Part shown: in pieces, positions 7,981 through 15,248 of the stretch | Layout of the letters: each line of letters begins with the position of its first letter | Position numbering within the stretch: position 1 is the stretch's first letter | Source of the DNA: Bacteroidia bacterium | Lineage (GTDB): Bacteria > Bacteroidota > Bacteroidia > Chitinophagales > Chitinophagaceae | Assembly: GCA_030426665.1 (NCBI GenBank) | Contig: JAUHYD010000001.1 | Span: 396,585 to 460,584, forward strand | Direction of reading: 5' to 3' | Length of the DNA: 64,000 bases | Notes under the pieces: generated by a model | Databases searched by the model: none | Told to the model about the DNA's origin: nothing | Seen by the model: the letters and a program-made list of their open reading frames with translations, nothing else | Made by a program: the position numbers and the translations under genes

Positions 7981-8295
7981 ATGAACAGAGAAAATATTGG
8001 CAGTCTAATTGGTAAGGCTGCTGCAATTTATTTTGCATTTGAAGTCATTAATCAGCTACTTACAATTGAGAAAGACACTATCAACTACGAATTGTGGTAT
8101 AGAGGCAGACTTGTTTATCATGGCATTTGCTTTGAAGACAGGTTAGATGCAAGACTGTATGAGCACCAGTATTCAGGAAAAGTATTTGATGAATGTATTT
8201 TTGGTGAACCTACTACACAAGACAGGGCTAAACATATTGAACAAAAGAGAATTAGGAAAGATAGACCTAGGTATAATGTGCAACACAATTTCTGA
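7981..8295 (+). CDS. Small GIY-YIG-like protein (putative nuclease fold)
   Basis: The 104-residue protein has the spacing of a minimal GIY-YIG domain after a helical N-terminal part. YELWYRGRLVYHGIC stands for the two strands with the Y…YHG (YxG) element, followed by an R (DRLDARLYEHQYSGK) and an H, then TQDRAKHIEQKRIRKDRPRYN, where the E and the terminal N match the conserved acidic residue and the 'P-x-x-N' end. GIY-YIG domains cut DNA with one metal ion. Some canonical positions differ, so catalysis is uncertain. It is the only plus-strand cargo gene at the far end of the ssrA element and has its own promoter box. Confidence 0.5.
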   Translation: MNRENIGSLIGKAAAIYFAFEVINQLLTIEKDTINYELWYRGRLVYHGICFEDRLDARLYEHQYSGKVFDECIFGEPTTQDRAKHIEQKRIRKDRPRYNVQHNF

Positions 8296-8309
8296 CAGGA
8301 AACTACCAG

Positions 8310-8624
8310 TTATTCCTTAAGATATTTTACGAAGTCCGAGCGTTTCAAATACTTTGCCAGGTGCAGTAGGGCTTCCTTCTTTTTGGCAATTTTCGTTATT
8401 TCCTTCTTTCTGCCGGGTATAGCTGCTAATTGGTTGGCTACAGGTGTATCATTGGCCGTTTGCAATAATGCTATAATTTTATCTAGTTTCTCGTTCTGCT
8501 CCTGTAATAATTGACGGATCGCTATTTCGCTATCTGATTTCATTCTGGCAAATATAGCAGTAAGCAAAAAGGGCAATAATGAGAGTATCATCATTGCCCA
8601 ATTAAAAATAATTGCAAAAACCAA
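8310..8624 (-). CDS. Small membrane protein with coiled-coil
   Basis: The 104 residues open with a hydrophobic helix (IIFNWAMMILSLLPFLLTAIFA), followed by a heptad-like stretch (AIRQLLQEQNEKLDKIIALLQTA), then a basic segment (GRKKEITKIAKKKEALLHLAKYLKR). It is probably anchored in the inner membrane with a cytoplasmic coiled coil. It is convergent with the GIY-YIG-like gene (14-bp gap) and lies 34 bp after the cysteine-cluster gene, so it is probably the last member of the cargo operon. I do not recognise the family. Confidence 0.55.
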   Translation of the reverse strand: MVFAIIFNWAMMILSLLPFLLTAIFARMKSDSEIAIRQLLQEQNEKLDKIIALLQTANDTPVANQLAAIPGRKKEITKIAKKKEALLHLAKYLKRSDFVKYLKE

Positions 8625-8658
8625 AGTAATCTCACCTAATACATTGATTAGCGAAATC

Positions 8659-8919
8659 TCACCAAAAATAACCGCAATTCTTGACCAACTTTAAGTCGTC
8701 AGGTGTTCGAGGAAATATTATACAGTTCCCCGGACGTATTGAGTAAATAGAACATTTCGATTTTGCCGATAACATTGGACATTTACCTCCTAACTTGCAA
8801 CATGCACCACCCTTTTCACCTGACAAGGTTTCACACTTTTCGGGCGTACACTTCCCCTTTCTACCTGGGGTAATACCGTTGAATGAATTAAAAAACCTTC
8901 TTGCCTTATTCGATTCCAT
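8659..8919 (-). CDS. YkgJ-like cysteine-cluster protein
   Basis: The 86-residue protein has the cysteine pattern of the YkgJ family (zinc- or iron-chelating cluster): CC followed by K-C-P-M-L, then KCSIYSIRPGNCIIFP, then a final NCGYFW. In the family the 'CxIY-x-x-RP-x-x-C-x-x-FP' stretch and the flanking cysteines bind a metal or an Fe-S centre; the biochemical role is not settled. It is shorter than many members. Its start overlaps the end of the 38-residue ORF before it by 14 bp, so the two are likely coupled in one cargo operon (9729 leftward). Confidence 0.7.
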   Translation of the reverse strand: MESNKARRFFNSFNGITPGRKGKCTPEKCETLSGEKGGACCKLGGKCPMLSAKSKCSIYSIRPGNCIIFPRTPDDLKLVKNCGYFW

Positions 8920-9022
8920 CTACGCTAGAATTTGTGTGTTTACTCTTTTCAACAAGATGCAGCATGTATTGTCGATGAAAGATGTATACTGTAATCAATA
9001 CCGCTAATATTACTAACCTCAT
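8906..9022 (-). CDS. Small single-TM protein, 38 residues
   Basis: This short ORF starts with ATG at 9022-9020, overlapping the stop of the upstream gene as ATGA, and ends 14 bp into the YkgJ-like gene. The peptide (MRLVILAVLITVYIFHRQYM, then a polar tail ending SSVDGIE) has one clear N-terminal membrane helix. The tight overlap on both sides is the main evidence that it is translated. No function can be given. Confidence 0.5.
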   Translation of the reverse strand: MRLVILAVLITVYIFHRQYMLHLVEKSKHTNSSVDGIE

Positions 9023-9729
9023 GATATACCGTTTTGTTCGTTCTCTGGTTCCTCCGGAGTCTCAACAATCGTATAGCCTCCGAAAATTGATGCGGTCTCT
9101 ATAAGATTAGATTTTGAGCCATTACTATCTCTTTCATTCAACGCTAACGCTTTCATAGTTGACTTGAATTTAGCAAGCTTTATACCGGTTGTGGGTTCAA
9201 ATGCCTGATTATCGCCAAGACTTAATGAATAGTGATAGAGCATTTCACAAAGTGATTTTTCAAGTGGTGCTAAACCTTTAACTACCCTCCTATCATTTAT
9301 TTGCTTTACGATTTCTGAGGTTTCAGGATTAGCAACAAACGAAATCACACCCGATACACGCGGAATTTCTTTTGTACTTTCAGATACTGGCTCTTTTGCT
9401 ACATTGTAAATACGCATTGCTTCTAATAGGGCATCATAAGATAGTCCTTTAATTACTTCCTGCGCATCATCTGAAATCTCTGTTATTGTCCCACCAGATA
9501 GCAACTCTGAGTTTGCAGCTTTATTAATAAGTTGCAAACTCAGGTCGGATACACTCACACTACTCTCATTAGATAGACTAACAAGGTGATTAAATAAATC
9601 CCCAGGTACATGAACCGGAATGGTATATACTGACGATGGAGGGGCCTGCTTTGTAATGGCTGGCTCTGGCGGTGTTGAGGTGTTAGTTTGAGTAACCTCT
9701 GGCGTTGTTGTCTTTGCTGTTTCTTCCAT
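9019..9729 (-). CDS. Hypothetical protein with Pro/Thr-rich N-terminus, downstream of iterons
   Basis: The 236-residue protein starts with a disordered, Thr/Pro-rich 35-residue tail (TTTPEVTQTNTSTPPEPAI). Next comes a compact segment VYTIPVHVPGDLFNHLVSLSNESSVSVSDLSLQLINKA, whose strand-helix-helix pattern is like a ribbon-helix-helix DNA-binding domain. The rest is mostly helical with a polar C-terminus. It is the first gene after the iteron cluster and is transcribed away from it, so it could be a replication or copy-control protein that binds the iterons. That role is inference from position only. Confidence 0.5.
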   Translation of the reverse strand: MEETAKTTTPEVTQTNTSTPPEPAITKQAPPSSVYTIPVHVPGDLFNHLVSLSNESSVSVSDLSLQLINKAANSELLSGGTITEISDDAQEVIKGLSYDALLEAMRIYNVAKEPVSESTKEIPRVSGVISFVANPETSEIVKQINDRRVVKGLAPLEKSLCEMLYHYSLSLGDNQAFEPTTGIKLAKFKSTMKALALNERDSNGSKSNLIETASIFGGYTIVETPEEPENEQNGIS

Positions 9730-9857
9730 AGTTTGTTATTTTATGTAAAACTATTTTTGTTCGACAACGAGAGGAATAGATTGCCGTAGAATTGGATATG
9801 TATATCAGCAATCAAATGACTTACTCTATCGTCAGAGTACAAGAAATAAAAAGAACG

Positions 9858-10081
9858 TATGCACTTATGCACTTCCCTTTTTAAGTATTTGATTTTCAGT
9901 TACTTATTTAGTGCATACCACTAAAACAACATATGCACTCACTTATTTCCTATGCACTTAAACAGCAATAGTGCATACTAGTTGCCAAAAGTGCATACAA
10001 AGTGCGTACTATAAAAACCACATGCACTATCTAACTTATTGATTATTATATCTTTTTTCTCTGAAAGTGCATAAGTGCATA
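9858..10081. repeat. Iteron cluster, candidate replication origin of the ssrA element
   Basis: Nine exact copies of TATGCACT or its reverse complement AGTGCATA occur at 9858, 9866, 9910, 9932, 9951, 9970, 9990, 10066 and 10074, with variants at 10001 (AGTGCGTA) and 10021 (CATGCACT). The outer pairs are tandem and face each other: TATGCACTTATGCACT at 9858-9873 and its exact reverse complement at 10066-10081. The bases between are AT-rich. The cluster follows the primase-helicase gene, where phage-inducible islands keep their origin. It could also be an operator for the gene at 9019-9729. Confidence 0.7.
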
Positions 10082-10147
10082 GAAAAGTCTAATGAAAGAA
10101 AGAAGTAAATACAAAACAAAAGAATCGGCACTTTTCGTTTAAGACAT

Positions 10148-10175
10148 AAAAAAAGAGCCGGTAGAAAACGGCCCT
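10148..10175 (-). terminator. Terminator of the primase-helicase gene
   Basis: On the minus strand, AGGGCCG (10175-10169) pairs with CGGCTCT (10160-10154; one G-T pair), and the second arm is followed by T7 (plus-strand A-run 10147-10153). It lies about 30 bp after the stop of the primase-helicase gene. Confidence 0.65.
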
Positions 10176-10204
10176 AATCACACACTCACAAAATGTCATC
10201 ACTA

Positions 10205-12757
10205 TCATGTAGCCTGTTTCTTTCTGAATATGATAAAGTCTTTACCGCTGCTCCGCCTTTCGTCATTCTTTTTGTCAAAAGGGGCAAATTTTCCGGAGTA
10301 ATTGGCATAAGCTTTCAGGCTTTCTGTAAACTTCCGTTGCTTGCTGAAGTGTGAACGTTCTTTATGATCGGGGTATGCAGCCAAAAACTGTGCGTGAAGC
10401 TCCTTTTTATCGTAATCTGCATCTGCTATTATAGTTCCTGTCTGTACTTTATCGTCCATCCAGTTTACAAAATCTTCGTTTGTCTGGTCTATTAGCTTAC
10501 GCAGCTCCAAATTAATAGACTTTGCGGGTATCAGACCTTTATCTAAATACAGCCCTATGCAGTAGCACATAAAGTTGTCGAAGCCCTGCCAGTCACTTTC
10601 GGTAAATTCCGTAAAGAACCACTTGCCAAATTCATCTGCAGGGCTGTACTTGTCGCTGTAGTGGCCGGACATCTCAAACTCTATCACCCTGTCCTTTGCA
10701 CTTGCACCCTCTATCTTGATAGTCTTGTTAGTAGTAATAAGTAATTTTACATTGGTCTTAAACGGTGTCTGATTTTTCTTTTCTACTTTCAGACCCTCCA
10801 CGATGTCGTTAAAAAAATCTTCTATTTTGACGTTGCTTTTGGCATCATCTATGCCAACTATTTGTGTTTCTAGTGAAACGTCCTGGTACTTAAACTTTTC
10901 ATCTGTTTTAAAGTCCTTACCATTTATGGTTTCAGTCGGTTTTATCCGCTTTAATGCTTGCAGCAGTAACCCTTTACCTGTTCTTCCGCTTGGGCTCTCG
11001 CTTATCTCGCTGTCTGTGAGTATTAGTGCTTTGCGCTTGGTATCGAAATAGCTGTGCATCATGTAGCCCAACATACTACACAGCGCGTTGTAGCGGTCAT
11101 GCTTTTTGTCACATACATTGATTATGAACTGCTGAAAAATGCTGGGGGCTTTGTCCGTAATATCTGCCTTTACAAAATCTCTAAGCAACATTTGCTCCCG
11201 CCAAATATATGTCTTTAGCTCGCTGAGTGGGTGTAGCTGCCAGGTGCCTGGCGTACAACTCACAAAGCCGTTTTTATAGAAGATGTACACTTCATCTTTT
11301 GTATCCTTACAGAAGGTGTAGTCTTTGTCATTTTTAAGCAAGCTTAGATTGCCATAACTGAAGTATGTTTCCCTACCCCTAGTGAACTTCTCTTTCAGCA
11401 ATTGACGTGGTATTTTATCGTGTATTTCATCCGGCAACAACTCCAAAAGCCTAAAGAATGTGTCTTGTACCTGTACTGGTGCTACCTTTTCCAGTACGTT
11501 GTTAGCAATCTTCACTATTATGTAATTAGAGCGGTCTATATCAAAACGACGGAATCCGTAGGAGTACAGCAAGTCATTGAAATTGGAATGTAGTATTACT
11601 ATATCCTTAACATTACCGTTATTGTCCCATTTAGATGGATTGCATAGTGTTTTTACTAGGTCCAGAGCGTTTTGTGTCTCCGGGGGATAAGTCGTTGTCG
11701 GCACACACTTTTGTTCTGTTTCATCATAAGCATAATAGCTACCTCTAAAGTTGAATTGCTTTGCAGTTGCTAACTCCGGACGGCTCTTTTTATAGAAAGT
11801 AAAAAAAGCGTCTACATCATTCAGATGAAAGCAATCATACACGGCCTTTTTGCCGTTTGTAATGTCTACCCTTGTAAGATACTTGCCATCCAGTACGCTT
11901 TGCTTTACCTTTTTTGAGAACGAATTAAACTCTGTAGCGATTGCTTCTGTTTCTTCGGGAAAGGCACATAATAAATCATCTAAACCTTTCGGACTGGCAG
12001 CAAGTGTGCTACTGTTGATGAACGCAAAATATTTATCAATGTGCCGGTAATCAGACACGAGGTCATAAAAGGTCGTAACAGAACGGCAAAATGCAGCTGG
12101 TCTTGTATATAGGTTTACTCCGGCTTCTATATCCTTCGATGTAAGATTAAAGCAGTCACCATCCAGTAACCACACTATCCGCTGGACATTACACGTTGCT
12201 ATTAGCTCTTTTACGTCACTGTAAAGCTCGTTGGTTTCCCTATCCGTCATTAGTGTAATAGACGGCAACCCTACACAATCTATTCCGTGCATAGTCGCTT
12301 TAAACGCCTTAAAGTAACCCTCTGTCAGATATAGTACTGGTATCTGTTCTTTTTGTTCAAACTTGACAACTATCTGAGGTGAGAAGAACGGAAGTGTGGG
12401 TTGTCCTGCCGGCATACTATACTTCTGTGTGCTGCCATCTTCTTTTGGAATTTCAGGGAAAAGCCTGGTAAGCTTGTAAATATGGTTTTTGTGCCGGCTC
12501 CCTCTGCTTGCATACCGGACAATGTGCCGATCGAGGGTATATACCAAAATGTCGATACCCCTCTCGGTAGGGGTAAAGATGGGAAATGGCTTTAAAATCG
12601 TGTTTCCATAATCAGCACTTTTTCTTCTGGTTTCCGTCTGCTTAATTTCGATACTATTCGTATCTTCTGCGATACCCAATAGTGCCATGCGCCTATTGTA
12701 GTATGCCGTAGCCGTAGTATCGGCCAGCGTTTGAACGTTGTTATGTGAGTCACTCAT
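10205..12757 (-). CDS. Primase-helicase (toprim-like plus SF3-like helicase)
   Basis: The 850-residue protein carries the element's replication functions. Residues about 140-205 look like a toprim fold: LYLTEGYFKA (acidic E146) and IVWLLDGDCF (D199, D201). Residues about 550-720 match the primase-helicase (DUF5906/D5-like SF3) core: a P-loop SPSGRTGKGLLL (591-596), a Walker B-like QIVGIDDAK (D637-D638), and KTNVKLLITTNKTI with the sensor N. The C-terminal part may be winged-helix (DWMDDKV… to SGKFAPFDKK). Such proteins prime and unwind DNA at the element origin. A 36-residue ORF overlaps its start, and a terminator plus the iterons follow it. The 850-residue size is normal for such fused proteins. 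Confidence 0.8.
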   Translation of the reverse strand: MSDSHNNVQTLADTTATAYYNRRMALLGIAEDTNSIEIKQTETRRKSADYGNTILKPFPIFTPTERGIDILVYTLDRHIVRYASRGSRHKNHIYKLTRLFPEIPKEDGSTQKYSMPAGQPTLPFFSPQIVVKFEQKEQIPVLYLTEGYFKAFKATMHGIDCVGLPSITLMTDRETNELYSDVKELIATCNVQRIVWLLDGDCFNLTSKDIEAGVNLYTRPAAFCRSVTTFYDLVSDYRHIDKYFAFINSSTLAASPKGLDDLLCAFPEETEAIATEFNSFSKKVKQSVLDGKYLTRVDITNGKKAVYDCFHLNDVDAFFTFYKKSRPELATAKQFNFRGSYYAYDETEQKCVPTTTYPPETQNALDLVKTLCNPSKWDNNGNVKDIVILHSNFNDLLYSYGFRRFDIDRSNYIIVKIANNVLEKVAPVQVQDTFFRLLELLPDEIHDKIPRQLLKEKFTRGRETYFSYGNLSLLKNDKDYTFCKDTKDEVYIFYKNGFVSCTPGTWQLHPLSELKTYIWREQMLLRDFVKADITDKAPSIFQQFIINVCDKKHDRYNALCSMLGYMMHSYFDTKRKALILTDSEISESPSGRTGKGLLLQALKRIKPTETINGKDFKTDEKFKYQDVSLETQIVGIDDAKSNVKIEDFFNDIVEGLKVEKKNQTPFKTNVKLLITTNKTIKIEGASAKDRVIEFEMSGHYSDKYSPADEFGKWFFTEFTESDWQGFDNFMCYCIGLYLDKGLIPAKSINLELRKLIDQTNEDFVNWMDDKVQTGTIIADADYDKKELHAQFLAAYPDHKERSHFSKQRKFTESLKAYANYSGKFAPFDKKNDERRSSGKDFIIFRKKQAT

Positions 12758-12860
12758 GTTTTGTCGCTTTGTGGGTGTTGAACAAATTGTACTTTATCTC
12801 TAAACAGCCCCACTGCATCGCCAACTGCAGGTTTTTCTTGATAAAAGTATTATCAGACAT
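12750..12860 (-). CDS. 36-residue leader ORF overlapping the primase-helicase
   Basis: ATG at 12860-12858 opens a 36-codon frame (MSDNTFIKKNLQLAMQWGCL… ending KATKHE) that stops 8 bp inside the primase-helicase gene. The overlap fits translational coupling. The peptide is too short for a family call and could be an upstream leader ORF rather than a functional protein. Confidence 0.4.
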   Translation of the reverse strand: MSDNTFIKKNLQLAMQWGCLEIKYNLFNTHKATKHE

Positions 12861-12896
12861 TACGCCTAACAATAGACACCCTGATAATGGCACTTG

Positions 12897-13196
12897 TTAT
12901 CTTGGTTTACTGATAAACCGATATACTCTGGTCGGTATTTTGCGTTCATACCTCCGTACCGTTGTTTCCTGAACTCTATATTTTGACATGCTTTTTTTGC
13001 ACACAAGCAGTATTTCAGTCCATATTTTTCGGGCTGTCTTTTCGTTTATTAATTGGCGATCTTCAGACAATACTTCCATTAAGTCCTTTACAGAAATGAA
13101 ATCTCCATCTACATTTTCAATAAAAAATACCATAGCTTTTACTCTTAGTGGACTATCGTATCTCACTGAATATTCTGTGTTATTATTCTCGGTCAT
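12897..13196 (-). CDS. Small hypothetical regulator of the ssrA element
   Basis: An ATG at 13217 exists, but the second Met (13196; MTENNNTEYSVRYDSP) is as likely a start; I give the shorter frame of 99 residues. The segment SPLRVKAMVFFIENVDGDFISVKDLMEVLSEDRQLINEKTARKIWTEILLVCKK has the helix pattern of a winged-helix domain, and the C-terminus is basic (TTVRRYERKIPTRVYRFISKPR). Nucleic-acid binding is plausible but not shown. It is upstream of the primase-helicase on the same strand and downstream of a pair of 21-bp repeats that may control it. Confidence 0.5.
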   Translation of the reverse strand: MTENNNTEYSVRYDSPLRVKAMVFFIENVDGDFISVKDLMEVLSEDRQLINEKTARKIWTEILLVCKKSMSKYRVQETTVRRYERKIPTRVYRFISKPR

Positions 13197-13266
13197 TTTT
13201 ACTTGTATTTTATACAAAAAGCCCTATTCACAGGGTTTTTCATGCTTTTTTTTCGATTTTTTACCG

Positions 13267-13321
13267 TTTTTTCGACCTCTTTTCAATAGTTTTTCAAACA
13301 TTTTTTCGACCTCTTTTCAAT
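13267..13321. repeat. Two perfect 21-bp direct repeats, candidate operator
   Basis: The 21-bp unit (T6-CGACCTCTTTTCAAT) occurs at 13267-13287 and 13301-13321, a 34-bp period. A weaker relative with TTTTTTCGATTTT precedes it near 13248. The repeats lie just upstream of the minus-strand replication genes, where an element repressor or activator could bind. Confidence 0.55.
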
Positions 13322-13391
13322 GCTTTCACATTTCTTTACTGATCGAAAAAATGATAAGGCTTATAGTTCTTGCAGATATATTCTTGACTAC

Positions 13392-13943
13392 TCAGGCAGA
13401 CTCTTTTATCAGGCTCTTACTTGTGTCGTTTATCATCATCTGAAACTTTGCGAGTACGGCAAGTGCCGGTACTGCATATTCACTACTTTCCCTTTCCGCA
13501 TCATCCACATACAATGCTGCCGCTTCAGTAGCGTACTGATAAAGCAGGGCTGCATTGTCGAACATAAATACGGCAGAATGAATTGCATAGCCTAAGTCGG
13601 CATCGTTTATCTCTACTATTCTTCTTTCTCTTTTAAGACCATTGAGACTATTGCACAGTATCAAATATATTAATGCTCCTTTTGCAGCAGTCCCAGAACT
13701 GATTGTTACTCCCGACTGTATGATATCCAACGAAAGCCCGGCCAACTGTTGCTGTAGCTCACATATCGTTCGGTTGCCAAAGTGATTTTTGAAGTGGAAA
13801 GAAAGCTTATCTGTGGGTACATACCCGAGATCATAATTTTTTGTTAGTAGGTTTTCATTAAAAACATTATTCATACCTTTGTATTGTTTGAAGGTTATTA
13901 ATTGGTTTAGTTTGACCGCCAAAGCCAAATATTTATTTTTCAA
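13392..13943 (-). CDS. Hypothetical helical protein of the ssrA element
   Basis: The frame gives 183 residues from the first ATG; an internal ATG at 13874 (MNNVFNENLLTKNYD) is a reasonable alternative. The protein looks mainly helical, with alanine-rich helices (LGYAIHSAVFMFDNAALLYQYATEAAALYVDD) and a central RERRIVEIND turn. There is no signal peptide and no membrane segment that I trust. It lies between the small regulators and the replication block on the same strand. I do not recognise the family. Confidence 0.55.
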   Translation of the reverse strand: MKNKYLALAVKLNQLITFKQYKGMNNVFNENLLTKNYDLGYVPTDKLSFHFKNHFGNRTICELQQQLAGLSLDIIQSGVTISSGTAAKGALIYLILCNSLNGLKRERRIVEINDADLGYAIHSAVFMFDNAALLYQYATEAAALYVDDAERESSEYAVPALAVLAKFQMMINDTSKSLIKESA

Positions 13944-14007
13944 GCCGTCCCTGCAAGGACGTAACTATAATCAATCGAATTGGCTACCTATACGGTAGCC
14001 TTTCTTT

Positions 14008-14277
14008 TTATCCGGAGTCATAGGCAACTATAACTGTACTACAGTGCGCAGATACCACCGTTTTGTTTTGTGGTGAGGGTTCTGTTCTGTCTGCATTCTC
14101 TCTTTGTTTAATGGCAAGCCCTCTAAGCAGTTTGAATGCCTCGCACCTTGTCAATCTATCTATATTACTAACCCTGCCGTTACTGACTCTTCTTATGATC
14201 TTCTTTTGGTCTTTGGTAGAAAGCATAGTAGACAGGTTACGAATTTTCTTCTTTTGCCTTGTTGTCACCGGTACCAT
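14008..14277 (-). CDS. Small basic hypothetical protein, coupled to the excisionase-like gene
   Basis: The 89-residue protein starts on the last base of the upstream stop codon (1-bp overlap at 14277), so the two genes are translated together. The N-terminal half is strongly basic (TTRQKKKIRNLSTML, KDQKKIIRRVSNGRVSNIDRLTRCEAFKLL), which suits nucleic-acid binding. The C-terminal half is polar with no clear structure. No family is recognised. Position beside the excisionase suggests a regulator, as inference. Confidence 0.5.
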   Translation of the reverse strand: MVPVTTRQKKKIRNLSTMLSTKDQKKIIRRVSNGRVSNIDRLTRCEAFKLLRGLAIKQRENADRTEPSPQNKTVVSAHCSTVIVAYDSG

Positions 14278-14549
14278 TACACATTATTTTCAGATGGTGA
14301 TTCAATTAGGCTTTTTAGTTCCATCGAAGAATAATAGGTGCGCCCATTTTCTAACTTCTGCTTATTTACCTTACCTTCTTTTACTAGCTTCCATAACATT
14401 GTCCTATTACAACTTAGATACAAACATGCTTCTCGTGTAGATAGATACTCTTTATCCATATTGTTCTGCACACTTAGGCGGTCTACTTTCTTTTCGATTC
14501 TCAGTAGGGCTGAGAATATCGTCTCTTGACTTTTCTTACCATTATTCAT
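14277..14549 (-). CDS. Excisionase-like helix-turn-helix protein
   Basis: The 90-residue protein contains a MerR/AlpA-type HTH_17 domain: YLSTREACLYLSCNRTMLWKLVKEGKVNKQKLENGRTYYSSMELKSLI. The pattern 'S-x-x-E-A-x-x-x-L-x-x-x-R-x-x-L-x-x-L-x-x-x-G-K' is typical of excisionases and AlpA-like activators in Bacteroidota elements. A short coiled region (ALLRIEKKVDRLSVQNNMDKE) precedes it. It is divergent from the XRE repressor (123-bp gap) and overlaps the next gene by 1 bp. In phage-inducible islands the equivalent protein switches on replication and excision; here that is inference. Confidence 0.7.
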   Translation of the reverse strand: MNNGKKSQETIFSALLRIEKKVDRLSVQNNMDKEYLSTREACLYLSCNRTMLWKLVKEGKVNKQKLENGRTYYSSMELKSLIESPSENNV

Positions 14550-14572
14550 TATTGATTATTTTGTTGTGTCCA

Positions 14573-14580
14573 CAAAAGTA
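14573..14580 (-). promoter_or_regulatory. -7-type box upstream of the excisionase-like gene
   Basis: On the minus strand TACTTTTG matches TAnnTTTG, 24 bp before the ATG at 14549. The divergent gene has TACCTTTA (14659-14666, one mismatch) just before its ATG. No well-spaced TTTG is seen for either. The 14550-14672 interval is the likely switch region of the element. Confidence 0.35.
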
Positions 14581-14672
14581 AACAAAAATATCACTAAAGT
14601 ATACCCCAAAGAACACTTTTTCGGAAAACTTGTCTCCTTTTAATGAAATAATGCCTATTACCTTTACAACTT

Positions 14673-15242
14673 ATGGCAACAATCTCTGAAAAAATCCAAA
14701 AATTAGTAGATGACAATGGCACTACTTTTAGTTGGCTAGCAACAAAGGTGGGAATGTCAAAATCGGGTTTTTACAAAATGATAGAAACCGGTTCAATAAA
14801 GGTTGACACATTGCAAAAAATTGCTGACGTGTTCAATGTGCCAATTGATAGTTTCTTTTCTGACAAAGTAGAGGACTTAAAAAATAGATTGAATTTCACT
14901 TTGTCATGGGCAAAAGAAATCAACTATGGGTCTTCATTTTTTACGTTATTAGTTTTAGGAACTCAACTTCAGTTAAAAAAACTTGCATCGATTAATAAAC
15001 CTATTAGTGTTGACGAACTGCAAAAAGTAATTGACTACATTGATAAAGCATTGCTTGCTTACCAAAAACGAACAAACAAAGAGTTAACGGAACAAGACAA
15101 AGAACATAAGATAACGTTTGTTGATGAGCTAACGAGTGCAATCTTTTCAGAAAACAGTTCTCAAAAAGACATTGAAAATATTATTGATGAGAACTTAAAA
15201 ACCTTCCTTCAGGAGTCTGCGACTGAAGAAAAGAAAAAATAG
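14673..15242 (+). CDS. XRE-family transcriptional regulator (element repressor candidate)
   Basis: The 189-residue protein starts with a Cro/C1-type helix-turn-helix: ISEKIQKLVDDNGTTFSWLATKVGMSKSGFYKMIETGSIKVDTLQKIADVFNVPIDSFF. The remaining 120 residues are mainly helical and polar (coiled-coil-like LQKVIDYIDKALLAYQKRTNKELTEQDKE) and may mediate dimerisation or sense an inducer. It is divergent from the excisionase-like operon and converges with the integrase (6-bp gap). This is the place of the master repressor in temperate phages and satellite islands. That role fits but is not proven. Confidence 0.75.
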   Translation: MATISEKIQKLVDDNGTTFSWLATKVGMSKSGFYKMIETGSIKVDTLQKIADVFNVPIDSFFSDKVEDLKNRLNFTLSWAKEINYGSSFFTLLVLGTQLQLKKLASINKPISVDELQKVIDYIDKALLAYQKRTNKELTEQDKEHKITFVDELTSAIFSENSSQKDIENIIDENLKTFLQESATEEKKK

Positions 15243-15248
15243 ACTAAA

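Noticed and set aside
9858..10081. CRISPR array
   Set aside because: The repeats are 8 bp, occur on both strands and have irregular spacing; no cas gene is near.
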